From Taenia hydatigena (lineage: Eukaryota > Platyhelminthes > Cestoda > Cyclophyllidea > Taeniidae): a stretch of 64,000 nucleotides of DNA. Location of the stretch: the NCBI GenBank assembly GCA_036345935.2, contig JADWOT020000004.1:20441155-20505154 (forward strand). Direction: 5' to 3'. Positions 13,348-26,800 of the stretch are shown in pieces (position 1 is the first letter of the stretch; the number at the start of each line of letters is the position of its first letter). Under the pieces are notes generated by a model. It was given only the letters and a program-made list of their open reading frames with translations. It had not been told where the DNA came from and made no database searches. A program made the translations under genes and the position numbers.

Positions 13348-16300
13348 AATGTTTACTCGGCATTTAAATGATAAATGTCGGTTAGTTTTCTAATCAGTTA
13401 TTGGAGGTGAGCGCGATTGCTTGAAGTTAGATATTGATCCAATCATAGGTCATGTCGAATGCTGTGGAACACAGAACTATAGGTAGCGAGTATTCCTGAA
13501 GTGGACACCCAATTTCACTCCCTTGGTTAAAATCCTACCAGAATGGAAGACGTGGAAATTGAGGAAGGAGAAGTTGTTTTTAAGTGGTTTTTTCACCTTA
13601 CATCCATTACTGCTGGCTTGAAGTGAAGTCCGCAGAGCCTGTAAAATCTCCCGACTGAAGACAATCAAAGTCTTGACCTTCAATATCTTTACCTTGTCTA
13701 CAGCACTCCAAATGCGGACGGTGAGTCAGTTAGCATGGTGATGCTTTGGTTGTACGACGGTGATTTACGGAAGATGCAAAGGTTCGCATTGTTCACGACG
13801 GTAAATATCTTATAATCAGGGTTGTAGTTTCAATCAGGTCACCTCCGTGTGGTCCGTTTGGTTATGCTGTGAGACGCTGCTCTCTCTAAGCCCTTAATAT
13901 GAGAGGAATTGTTGATGATCTGAATAAACAAGCTCTAAATAATGTGACAAAAAGCCTTGACGGTGGTGCAATGATGTTTTTTTTTTTATTTTAAAGCGAG
14001 GATATGCGACCTCTAGTGTTGCCATCACCTCGCATTGACTTCTATCCACCCTTCTGGTGACATCCTTGTGCCTTTTAAGATTATTTTGAACAATACAAAG
14101 CAAAGCAGGATGTATCCAAGGCAGAAAATGCCTTAGAAAGAGAGCACAGGTAAAGTAAAAGCTGAAATCTTGGGATTCTCTCAGTACCTCCAATCGCTGC
14201 TTCCTGGTCTGTATCTCCAGTCGGCTGGGGTGAGGAGGATGCCAAGCCATAAATGCTAATTTTTAACCCTTCAAATTCACTCACGGAAGAAGTTTATTCG
14301 CATTTTGAAGGTGTTTGCTCCCAATAGATTCCTTGTTTCTTCGCTAGACTTACGAAGATATCGGGTTAGAAGAACCCACTTGATTGACAAAGTAACCACC
14401 TCTTTACCCCCTTACAATTTTAGAGCCGTCCACAACATGTCATGGAAGTCGTAGCACAGCAGGTCAAAGTATCTGTGATTTGAACAAATGGAATGGAATG
14501 AATGCCAGAACTCACTTCTGACCAATTGTCCATACCTCCATCAATCATACTAGCCCTTAACTCTGCATCTAAGGTGGCTCTGCAAGGAGTGGCGTTTGTT
14601 CATTAATCATTGCCTCCAGCTCATGCTCCATTGGCTAAAGAAGGCAGTGGAAGGGGATGGATGAGTCACGGCCTGGGGGAGGTGTGAGTCACAGCCCTGG
14701 TCCGAGCCTCCCTTGCTCTGGCGCGAATGTGCGCACATCCCATATCCCATCCCCATGGGGAATGGAGAGACTAAATGGCTGAGAAGTAGGTTAACAAGGC
14801 GGGTAGGGCAAAAAGACCTTCCTTTGCTCTTTAGCCTCGGAAAGAGGAGTGAGGATTTGTCTATAGTGGGTAATAACTACATTTCCAGTTGTCCTCATGA
14901 GTATACTACCCACAAAACCATTAGTTTTTAATGTCTGTTTTTGTATTCAAGGCACATTGCAAAAGCGGAAGCATCGGGAAATAATCTATAGTCAGAACTG
15001 AATCATCTCTAAAGACAATAGAGGATACTAAAGTCTGGTAGCTTAATTATTACGGCGACCATACCAACCCTCGAAAGCCATCTTAACGTCTGTGCCACTA
15101 TCAGGGTAAAATAAGAGCGATATTATCAAGGAGGGGCAGGAGCCCACCTCCCTCCTTAACTGCTCTGCACCAATTGTAACGATGAGTGCGAGTACCACAT
15201 CGGCAGACCGACGGTGGCTTGTTTAGGGCGGCTGAGAATGCAAATGAACCAAGCGGTCAAGTTTTTGCTACGTCAGTGGAAAAGTGGTGATTCGACTCAG
15301 TGCATATTTCCGAGAAGCCTTTTTATGGTAGATGTGATGTCCCTTTTGGGTAAATTTTCTCACAGAAATGCAACTGCCTTTCGAAACACACTTGACATAT
15401 AACATCACCCAGCCTTGAGTCATCCCTGTAAAACACTTATTTCTTTTTTATTATCAAAGTAATGGAAACTACTCAGTCTCGCCGGCTCTTCCATACTGTC
15501 GTGGTGAGGGTCAAGCCCTTGAAAATAGGTGCTAGGCCGGTTGGAAGATGACCTGAGAATGGGAAACTTGGACCCAATCAGATGAGAGTCCCAGGTTTAG
15601 TCAACCGCTTTCGTCTCCACTTTGGTGGTAGGTTAGTGCTGAAACGATTTATCACGTAGGCTGGTGGTGGATGCGGGGCCATGGTTGGAGGTACGACTAG
15701 GATTAGCTTTTAAAATTCCCGTGCTTCGGCCCTCCTCTCCATGACGGTGGGATAAGACTCTTGTCTGACTTACAATTCCTTCATTGGTGGCTGGGTCGGT
15801 GGCCTTAATAGAGAACCTTAGAGATGAAGAGGAACCGCAAATTCCGTTCTTAAATTATCCAGTAAAGATTAGACTCAGAGAAGTTGTCTCCTGTGGATGA
15901 CCAAATCTGTGGAGACACGCCAAGGAAGGAGCATGGCTGCTATGTCCCAACGAGTTGATCGCCGCCTTGAAAGCATGCTTACACCTTGTTCCAAAAGCAA
16001 GGATCCCAAGCGTCGCTTTGAAACACGACAGGTATCACCATCGAATGGTATCTGGTGCATCCGTCTCCAAGTCGTTGGCGGGTGGTCCAAGCTCTCAATA
16101 AAGGTGTATAACCGACTGCAAAATGTCTTCGGGGTGATCCAGGCGTTACATACCAGCACATATCAAATGGCCTTTCATGATATGCGGGCAGGAGCGACCT
16201 CGACATGTCAGGTAATGTGTTGAGCGGGAGGATGGGGGGAAGGGTCTACCTATTCTCGTCCAGCCGGCTAAAGCCCGCATCTCAAATGGCACCTCTGGGC

Positions 16301-19300
16301 TAGTAAACTAATGGAAAGTGAATAGTGGAACGTAGATTACCAAAATGTGGCCTAAAATAGGGATTATGCAGGTACCTCGCGGATGACTACCGGGCTGGAC
16401 GCAGGAATCCACCTTCATGTGCTTCGAAAGATAGAAAATGCCTAAAAGGGCAAGAAAATAATTAGTAAAGACATTTCTATTCATAGGAAAAAATTAGAAA
16501 CGGCCAATCATTTCGGATTTTCTCGTGAATGGGAAAAAAGGAAGACCAACAATGGCAGTACAATTTGGCAATCAAAACACATTTGGGAGGCTAAAGCAAA
16601 TAAAATCTTAGTTTCAGGGGCTAGGTCATCCCTTTTCCTCACAATAAAATCATGTTTTACTTGTTTATTAGAGGCAGAAGAGCTTGTTCAGATGCAAGTT
16701 TTGGATGCAATGGACCCTTTTACCATTGAACGCCGGCTGTGTCCATCTGCGTGATGCCAGGTTAGGTGATAGCTCTATGCAATGCAGAGTTGCAAGTGCT
16801 GTTAAGGGGACTTGTCAAATGCATGCCATTGTTTATGCGCATGCATTACTGACTATAGGTACGTTCCGGTCTATCGCTGTGACATTTTTTTTTAATGCTC
16901 TCTGGCGTCTGTGATTTCAAATTGTCAACTTTCAGAGATGGGGTAAACTCAGTTCCACGGATGCAGGCGTTTAGAGCCAAGTTCAGCGTGACATTTTAGT
17001 GGAGGTGCAGCATTAAACCAAATTAACGTCCCTAAATGCCATTCTGCTGACCACTTACTCAATGACGCATTCCATTCTGCAAGAGCCTATAACGCACTTC
17101 GGTGATGGGGATATGCACCTTTATATTGTCGCTATATCTCGGCGTGATGATACTGAGTGCCTGCAGTTGTGCCTGATTTGGGTGGTAAAACGGCATGTTG
17201 GGACCTGTAGTAATTAGGAGAGGAAAGTTGAGTTGTCAGTGTCCAATGGAAAATGTTTCGATGCTGATGATAGGGTAACTACAATTTAGAGATCTATCCA
17301 CTGGACAATGCAAAATGCACTCGAAGTTGTGCATAAAAACCTGTTCTTGAGATCTGATCTCACGACGCATGGCAAGGTAACGAGAGACATTGTAGTCCAT
17401 TCCTGAGGCCTAACGCCGAGTCCAAACAGCTAGCCACATGCACACTCTAGGATGGGAGGGGAGGGTTAGGAGAGAGGGAGACAGATACTGCCTCATTTGC
17501 ATTCTCTCCCCCCCCCCCCCACCCCTCTTTCATGTCTCTTTGATGTCGCCTATTCCGTGTTCCAACTGATGGCCAAGGATTTGATTACTCATTCCAATCG
17601 TTAAAACCCGTTGTATCCAAGTGAGGGTTGCAGATACCGCATGCCTTTCCCCACTGCCAAAGGGCAAGTATTGGTGATGGGCCTGTACACATACATAAAA
17701 GTGGATAATCACCTCGTAGGAATAGTTGTTCTTCCAAATATGCACCTTACCAGTACACAGGTCCTCACATTTTGCCACTATTTGTAGGCGATTAACTGCG
17801 GCTTCGAAGTGGGTGCACTCAGGCTACAGATTGATTTAACCAAATTAGCTTTCAAACTCGCGGCATGCAAATTATTTATGAGGTGTGGAAAGCTTAAAAT
17901 CGGCGACACTAAGTGCAAAGTACTTTATCACGGTGACGCAGATATGTACGTCCGGCAAGGTGAGACCATTGTATCGACATGTCTCTGCTTCCATCGTTTC
18001 GTCTAGTCCCGTCTTGTCTGTTCCCTAGTGCGTCGTATTTTCAGCTAAACATTGAGTAGAGCTCTACCACTGCCGATTTCGCTAGTGCAGATTTAAAAAA
18101 TTCCATCCCACCATCAAAAGCCTCCAGCGTCACATTCGTGTGACACTACATTTTCCTCCTCTGTACCCACACATCACACGTCTGTGCCTTGTCATCCTAT
18201 AAATTATGGTTGCACCAACTTGCTTCACAACTTGACAGCAATTGGGTTTGTCAGCTGCACACTTAGTGGCAGTTGGCGGTACAGTGAAACAACGCAACAT
18301 CTGATTAGCAGTGGTGGTTAAATTCTCTCTGACATCTGGTGCTGTGAATATTTGCCGAATGATGGCTACCGCGAACCTGCCCATTTGGAAGATGTTTGAG
18401 TGATTTACGTGGCCTGCTCCCCCCAGACAACATTTATTGCCGCCACCAACACGCCGAGCGCTAACAGTAGTCATAACTGCCTGCAGAGGTGCATTCAACT
18501 GTGGAGGTCACAGTCGATGAAACCTCTTATAGATGAGGGCTAAGAGCTTTTACGGCTCCTGTCAACTCGTAGCCGCAGAAGACCTCCAGCATAAGTCGCA
18601 TGATTATGCAAAATAACACACAGATCTCAGCAACTAGTCAATTACATGGATTGAATGAAAACGTGCCTGCACTTATATCATTGACCACTTCGGTCAGCGC
18701 ATTGCTCTGTGATTCGGTCCACTTCACACGATTTACACATGTGAACACAAAGTACACTTGTCACATCCTGGACACTCTAACAACGCACAACCCTTTGCGC
18801 GACGCAGTTGGACAAAACACAAAGCCTTCTGTGGACAACGTGAACTCCGAACACCACTATCATTCACAACTCCAAACCTATGCACCAGGCGAATGAATAG
18901 ACGGTGAGGTGGGCGCAGAGATAGGTGGAGTCAATTGTCACTGCCACAATTGGATTCCACTCTTGTCATTCATTCGCTCCATGTCCTCATACCAGCCATT
19001 TTGCGCAGTCAATCATTGTCAAGGCGAATGCAGTCGGAATGCCAGCTATTTACTATTGTACCAAAGTAAACGTCCTCCATTTCTGCCCTTGTTTTGCATG
19101 CGTCGTTTTAGCCGTGAGAGTCGATTCTTTTTGCGTCGAAAGCAGCGTCCTAATAAAGCCCTCTGCTGCATGTAGCGAGTCACGGTGTCCAGGGAGGGCG
19201 AGAGAGGCGCGGACTACTACACGCCCTCTAACATGCTTTATGGGTGCAAAAGTCGAGGCAACCTCATGCCTCGTTGTTCGGGTGGCTGTTTCACTCCTCA

Positions 19301-20878
19301 TGGGAAATGGAGGACTGCACGAAACCAATCCATTCTGTCGCCTTGCGCCCTCTCGATCGAGTACGCCAAGTGTCCAACGCATCCCCGTGTTCCCTCCACC
19401 CCAAGCCGAAACATCCTCCTCTCGCACGTCTCGAAGCCTTAAGCGCCGTGCTGCATGGAGTGTGCATTGTACCATTGGTGTCCAAATTCCAGCAGGGAGG
19501 GCAGTCATGAAGTGATGTTAAAGGTTCAACCTTTCCCATCTGGTCCAATCATCTGCCAAACAGCCCAGGGGTGAACACCTGCTCTGACGATATTTCCTCT
19601 CCCGATGTTGGGTAAAAAGGAAGCGCATAATAGCCCAAGTGATTTTACCGACGACAGATCAGTTTCCGGTGCCACATTCCACCTCCCAACCCCACCAACC
19701 TCCAACGATGTGTCGCATCGGATAGCTAACCAACAGACTGGCGCTTCACACAACTCGACCAGACTGTCTTGTCACTGACTGAGAGAATGAATGCACGAAT
19801 AGCGTAACTTACTTCAACTTCCCACCTTACAGGAATTGTCCTCTGTAATGTTCTGCTGTGATACCACCACTTCCACTACCGCTCTTTCAACAATGCCATT
19901 TCCCCACTTCCTTAACTACCAGTTTCACTATTCTCATCTGCCACACCATCACCAACCACGCGAGGCCTTCTACGAGACCAGTGACAAAAAGTCACTGTGT
20001 TGTACTGTCGATGTCTCAAATCTGATCTTGTGCAACACTCCCATGCGATGCTATCTTTACCGCCAAGTTTTCATTTCTATAACTAATTGTCATAGACGCC
20101 CCTCTTTCTCATCTTTCCTTGTCCCCTCGTTATCGACTTACTCCTCTATTTAAACGTCTCTTGTTGTGTCCATTAAAAGATCGCCTAAATTAAATTCAAA
20201 ATGACCTTAATAAAATACTCTGCTTTTTAGCAACTGATGGGTTCCAACCCTTTTTATCCACCAATGGACAACTTAGCTTACGTCGGGGTGGAAGAATATC
20301 AAGTCATTCTGTAACAAAGATCTTGCTCATTTGTTAATCGGTCAGTTAATCCATTGGTTTTTGTTCCATCGAGTCTTTTAACGCAAAACACAGGACAACT
20401 TGGCAGAACACGTGGCCTCCCTTATTTTTTTTACAGCAGGCACAAGCAAGAAAGCTGAGGCGGAAGTGATTGGCTCAGCGCAATTAGGAAAAAAGTATGG
20501 CATTTATTGCAGAAAACGGGCATGATGCACTTTATTAGCTAGTCGCGCCACAGTGAGGGGACTTCAACGCGTCCGAGTGTGAGAAATTGCTAGAACAGAC
20601 AGAGTAATTACAACTGCCTCTGAGTCATCCCCCACGTCATGCGAATGGCAATTGACTGCTGCCTCTGGGACGTTGCGAAGCCATGCCCTAGGGAGAGGTG
20701 CTGCTCTCTTCTAAAGAGACGATGGTTTAAAGAATGCCTACAACACTGCCAAGAGTGGATTACATGCTTCAATGAATCATACAATTAAATCACATTTGTA
20801 GCCAAGCATTCGTGTTCATCTCCAATGGCTGATTAATAAAAAAATCAACGTTTATCTTTCTGACACCATGTAAATAAC
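13348..20878. other. IR1 spacer: non-coding, mosaic of older repeat-like DNA
   Basis: The 7,531 bp between the arms contain no convincing gene. Its longest frames (up to 196 codons near 18925-19515) overlap frames of similar length on both strands, with no recognisable domain, as expected from a G+C-rich patch. A 13-base C run lies at 17508-17520. Part of the interval (about 16960-17570) is a diverged copy of IR1 arm sequence. The stretch 18.1-20.2 kb resembles the arms in composition, but I could not align it reliably. A GTCAC-N6-GTGAC element is at 18129-18144. Confidence 0.5.
16960..17570 (+). repeat. Diverged copy of IR1 arm sequence inside the spacer
   Basis: Read on the + strand, this interval aligns by eye with 6500-7160 of the left arm. 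Anchors in the same order include TTCTGCTGACCAC followed by T/CAC-CAATG (17042 against 6574), GGAGATC/AGAGATC followed by ATC-A-CTACT-like sequence (17286 against 6857), a GGGACACGTCGCAGCCCATTCC-like block (near 17388), and a purine tract followed by a pyrimidine tract (17450-17530 against 7070-7125). Identity is moderate with several indels, so the copy is much older than the arms' duplication. The ends are approximate. Confidence 0.55.
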
Positions 20879-23800
20879 GCCAACAGTATTGGCGGAACTT
20901 ATCACCTCTGACAGCGTGAATGATGCAATAAAAACAGCCGAAAGTTGTTTAGGGTCTAGCACCAACTCTGTTTACCTCATTCCACGAACTTGTATGAGGT
21001 TGTGCAGACAATTCAACCCATCGACAAGATGAGACACGTCGAGGCGAGAACAGACGGGGCAAGAGAAGACGAGGCGTCACGCCTTTGCACACTCCATCGT
21101 CACAGTGGTTGCGTGTCATTGAACCAGACAGTAAAGCACAAAAGTCAGTATTGAAACGACTCTTGGAGGATTTCGTTTGCCTGTCGCCTGATTGGTTGGT
21201 ACCACGTCCAACGATGCATCAACTGTGATGTAGAATGTAAGCCATAGGCACGACTGTAGACACAGTCAAATGGACGAGAGGATGGAAGAGGTGAATTGGA
21301 GGGTGGTGGTCGAATTGACCTGCAAGACAACGCCCAAAAACACTTATTAGAAAAACAAACAGAGCCAGCTGTCACTCATCACTCATGCCCCTGCTTTTTG
21401 CACGATGCACGAATGACATGTGCCTTGATTTCATGGACTCCTCAACAGGCGAAAACACGTCACCGTGCACACAGTGTTTAGCACAACACTTCGCTCTCCC
21501 CACCGGAGAGAGAGATAAATGAAGATAAAGTGTGCAGCTCTTGAATGTCCACCTTAATCGAGCATAAGCGCAGAAGGGGTGAGAATGAGGAAGGTGTCAT
21601 GGTTGTTTGTAGGGGGGTCTCGTGGGTTCTGGAATGAGTAGTGAAATGGATCCAACGATGGACGAGTGAAGTGAGGCAGGTGGAATAAGTGATTTGTGAA
21701 GGTGGAAGGAAAATGCATGAGCATAATAAATAAAATATGACCGTCTGCGAAGATCCACCGGATAACACAGTGGGATGAACGAAATTGCATTTCGCATTGA
21801 AGTATGCAGCAATTACTGTCTTTACTGTGGGCTCAGGCAATTGATCAAGACAAGGGATGAGGCAAAAGAGACGCCTTTTATGTCTCATTGAAGCGTTTTC
21901 AAGGGAGTGACGCTGTCAATCAATGCCGGTAGTGGTAGCACATGGCGTAGAATTGGTTGGCATGTCTGAATGTGGCCACTTCTGCAAGACCAACTATTTC
22001 AGAAGGGACGGATCGTACCAGAAGGGCCAATTATGGAGAAGGTGGATGGCCTTCCATGGAGAGTACGTCCTTGCTGCAAATGCAAATCATGGGTACAACT
22101 ACCAGAGCAGCATCATTCTCAGCCTTTAACCCCCCACGGTAACGCACGTTACCTTCTGGAGTGGGCAGTGAGTGATTGTTGAGGGTCGATTTCACCTGGT
22201 CGGAGTATGATCACACTGGTTAAATGAACAGGCGCTGATTGCTTAGACGTCAAAATTAGGACCACGACTAGTGACGACGACACTTTGCTAATCCTTCTGC
22301 AGTGATTCATACTACTTTTAAACATTCACAGCAGGCATTTACACTGTGCAGGTGAAATCAGCAGTCCTGTTTACTCGGACGGAGGTCTCTCCACTCCCGT
22401 TCGCTGTCCTTGATTTAGTTAACGGTGCGAGCTATGGCTGTAGACGGAGTGGATTCAACCAGTGTAGAGGGATGCATTGTTATTGTAATGCGGAATGTTT
22501 GAAAGGTTATGTCCTCTGTAAAATTGCGAAATCGGAAAGCCTATTGTGCTAAGGCAATTATGGAGGTTTGACTAAATTAAGGGTTTCCCGATGTCACACA
22601 TGCACGACAGCAGCGGGACACGCACCAATAAAGTTGAGGCGTCAGCAAACTACATGAACATTACTGGAGCACATGGACTTTGAATGTCAGGTCTGCAGCA
22701 TTATTTCCGACTAAGCACTGTGCCACATTGGAGGTCTCCACATCCTGCGTTGACAGCAAAAAGGCAACTGGATTGGCGTATCGTGAATGACATTAGGTGG
22801 GCTGACTTCAGTTAATGTCACTGGCTCTTTGAAGTGCTGCTTGAAATGTCAAAATGCTCTTCGTCACATTCTTTAATGCTTCAGATGTATCTACATCTTC
22901 TGAAGACGGAGGGAGACGGGCATTGAAATCGTATGAGACGCCATCCTGATAAATGGAGACTTTTGAATTGACAGTTGTGAAAAGTACATGCCATTGTGGC
23001 GGCTCTTTACACCGTGGTTGGTGACGTTGAGGAATTTACTCTACAATGTTTAGTCTACCACAGCAGTCAGTGGCGTGAATGCTGTGGCATCGATTGATAA
23101 CCCTGACGTCCGATTGCCCATCGAAGTTCCTTGAAGGGATGTGTTGTGAGAACAGTGCACTCACTTATTCACTAATGCAAATGTCAGCGATGTTGAAGAA
23201 CGAGCACACGTTGGATGCTGGCTACTGCGTCCTGGGTACTGGATGTCAGGGAAGGCGCAGTGAACTGAGGCAGTGCTGTGCGGACCAATGACAACCGTTC
23301 CTGCGCCGCATTATTGCACGTCGCAGCACCTGGTCACTTTGGACTTTGGAATGAAGTAGAGCACAGACGCACTGCGAATACGTGCAAATGCACCAAGACT
23401 TGTGAAAGGAAGCAGACCATTCCACGATCACACAGACGTGTTGACTAACCTTTCAATACCGTGTGTTGATACAGGTGACGGCGGGTAAGGACGAGGATTA
23501 GAATGCGTTTGTTTTGTGTGTGGCTATTGAAGTGCTCCGAGTGTTGGAGGCGTTTAACCGCATGATCAGTCGTGCATAGCATGGCACCGACAGTGGCCAA
23601 ATGAAATTCTCACTGACATCATGTTGCATGCTGCATGTTGCAATGCCTGACACGTGTTTCTGTCTGTACCGACAGTGCAATCAACTACTCTGCAAAAGGG
23701 GTGTGTCTACTTCCTGTGGAGCATTTATGAACACTCGAACAAGCCCAACATAGAGAGCTAGTGCCACTCCTCCTCTGTGTCCTTTTCCTCAAGCGTATTC

Positions 23801-26800
23801 TCTGAATTGAGGGAGGGATGAAAGCAAGGATGTAGAAAGAAACTGACTGAATCATGTAGCGATATTTGAGGTGATAGAACTCCTGGCACATAAATGAGGA
23901 GGAGGAGGAAGAAGAAGAAGACGCCAACTTCAGCAACAATTATACAGCAGCATGATGTTCTTCACTTATCTGTCTCTCATCCTCCCAGTTCAGCCTCCGT
24001 CCCCCTACCTCTTTCTGCACAATGGTCTCACTATGCAAACAATGTTGGTTGTGCCTCCAAGGAGGGCGGTGAGTTCGGACCACTTGAAACACACTGCACC
24101 TCCTCGCCTCCTCACGTGACAGCTTCACACGATGACTCAAATGATTGCACCCGACAGTGCCATTGAAGCGTTGGTTCCACCCCATGTCGTGTCCTCTTCA
24201 TCACACAACAGCCTCGTCACTTGCACTGATGTTTATTGTGGCAAGTGTCGTGTCCGCACCTTGTCATTCTTAGTGAAATCGACACCACCGCACCAACTCC
24301 AGATAGGTATGCGGATAAACCTTGCTGCTGTCCCACCCTGACTTCTAGCAGAAGCTATGCCAAGACTGTGATGCATTAGATACAACAGGAAAGAATAGGG
24401 TAGAGGCATTGACAATGAAATGTCACTTCGGAAGTGAAATTGGAGTGGCTGGTTTGCAGTGAACTGTGAGTTGTCACAGGTGTGTGACAGTGGTTTTGTT
24501 GTGAACGTGGACATGTTCGTGAATCTGGACGTGAATGCAGCAGTGTCTGTGGATGTAGGTGGATACGAGTCGATCGACCGTCGTCTCCACCTATTATGGG
24601 AAGATAGCGTGGAATGATAGCCATTCCTATGGGTTGGATGCTTTGTGGATGAAGATGCACCTTAACAAGTGACCGTGCATCCTAGTGTCTGTCAGTCATT
24701 CCCCAACCTCTTGCGATGAATAAAATGGCACGACATCAGAATCCGTCGAGGAGAGGGACACAGACAGTCGCCTAACGTTGCTAGCATTTGGTGGGGTGTA
24801 GTGTCCCTTTCTGTGCGATGCCTCGGGCTTCTGGAGTGTCTTCGGTGTCCCTGACTGACACTGTGGTGTATGGGTGCAGTTGAGTTGTTTGTGGAGCCAG
24901 TGGTGATGATGAATAGCGGATGTGGAATGGGGTGTGTGTATTCAGCTGCAGTGTGAGAATGTTTACACACCTTCAACGCACTGTACGAAGGAGGTTTGCG
25001 CACTCACACCAACAGTGCTATGATGGAGATTCGATGCGGTTATCTAGCTGGATTTGTTTAGTAATCGCCTCCGCAATTCATCGCTACACCTCATCACACT
25101 ATGCTGCATGGCACAGTCATCACTTGGGCAGTCAATGTGTGTATCCACATACCATCCACTTTGTGCACACATGGGTCACGTGTTCGTGGCTTCCACATGG
25201 ATGAGCGACTGCAAAACAGTCATCCGTTCCATCAGAACTACATGGAACGCTTGATCCCAGCCCCACCAGCATCCATCTCAACTATTGCGCATATGCACCG
25301 CACAGTTGCAGCAATGAAGTGTGCTGTCAGAGAAGATGCAGAACCCCAAAGCGTGAATAATCTACACAGGACTTCAAGGGACGACTTCGAAGACATCAAT
25401 CTCTGTGCAGTGGGATGAGAGAACAATCAGGTGCTCACCGATAAGTCATTGGAGTAATCTTGAGGTTTCATGAAGACACCATCGCCATTCTGTACAATTA
25501 CCAACGACGGTACCGACCGAGTTGGTCATCTCTATTTTGCGGCGACTGTCATGGACACCACCACAACTACGGGAGACATCAGCCATTGCCGTGAACATCG
25601 GCGGAGTGAGTGGAATGTCTGCTAGACCCCGGATCCCTGACAGACACAGTGCGTCCATGGGCTCATAACTGAGCGGATCCACCAATCCCCAAGTTGCGTA
25701 GTGCACAATGCAAGATGCTTTGTCAAATCAAAGTTATTAGTCCAAGGAATTGGATCCAAACTGGAAGTGGGAGGCAACAGCTACGATAGCGTTGCAAAGG
25801 GGCCTTTCGTGGTCTGTTGTTTGCATGCCAAATGAGATGAGATGAGATGAGATGATGAGTGTGTCCCTGAGGACACCGATTGCGTCAATTCGAGAACACG
25901 AAAGTCTGTGATTCAGCAGGGATGGTGCAGGGTGTCTACTAGGTTGAAAGAAACGAAGTAGACCATTGGACGCTGGTTTGGTGATTGCGACAAATTCCCT
26001 CTTGCCAAATACTCCACTACGGGTTCGCAGATGTGATGAGGTGTGAGTGTATGCATATTTGTGTCTAAAGCAATAAACAATTTCCAATGTGCAATTTGAC
26101 CTCCTCCTCCTCCTCCTCCTCCTCCTCCTAAGTGAAACGACTTCCCGCAAAGACGCTTCCGTTTGCTTTGAATAAGCGGTTTGAGGCCGGACAATCGCAC
26201 CTTATCCTCCCCTACGTGGGAGAGGGGAAGGATAACAAGGCTTGTGAGCACCTACTCATTGCCTTGCACAGCTACCTTTGTTTGCGTGTGAGGAATGGAC
26301 TGTGGTGAGTGAAGAGAGAGAGCGAGAGAGGTGAGAGGAAGGCGAGTGCCCAGAAGGAGCATCAATCAGTCAATAAGAGGTGGACAAATTTACGTCCCCG
26401 GTGAAATGATGGGTTTTTTGTCAAAGGACCCCTAAAAACCGTCTTGTGGAGGTAGTGAAGGGATTGACTGTGAGTTGAAACCTCGTGGAATGAGTAATGA
26501 GGTGTGCATTTCTTGCCGGAGCACAAAGACACCGGAACTGACTAACTGATTGATTGACTGACTGACTGACTGACTGACCGACCGATTGATTGATTGGCTG
26601 GCCACGGCATCACATGAGACAGAAAGTACTTTGGTGGGAGGGTTCGGAATCCAGTGCACTGATGTGCACCATTGTCCGTCGTCCTGTGTCGCCCACCGAG
26701 ACACGGGTCACGAGTGAGGAGTCACAAGACTCGAGACTGTGGACGCGACTCTTTTGGCACAGTCCGTATGACTGATTGAGAGTGGATGGAGTGCAGCCTT

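Noticed and set aside
18925..19515. A 196-codon frame in the IR1 spacer
   Set aside because: Comparable frames are open on the other strand and in other phases; no motif, no splice context. It is best explained by fewer A/T-rich stops in a G+C-rich patch.
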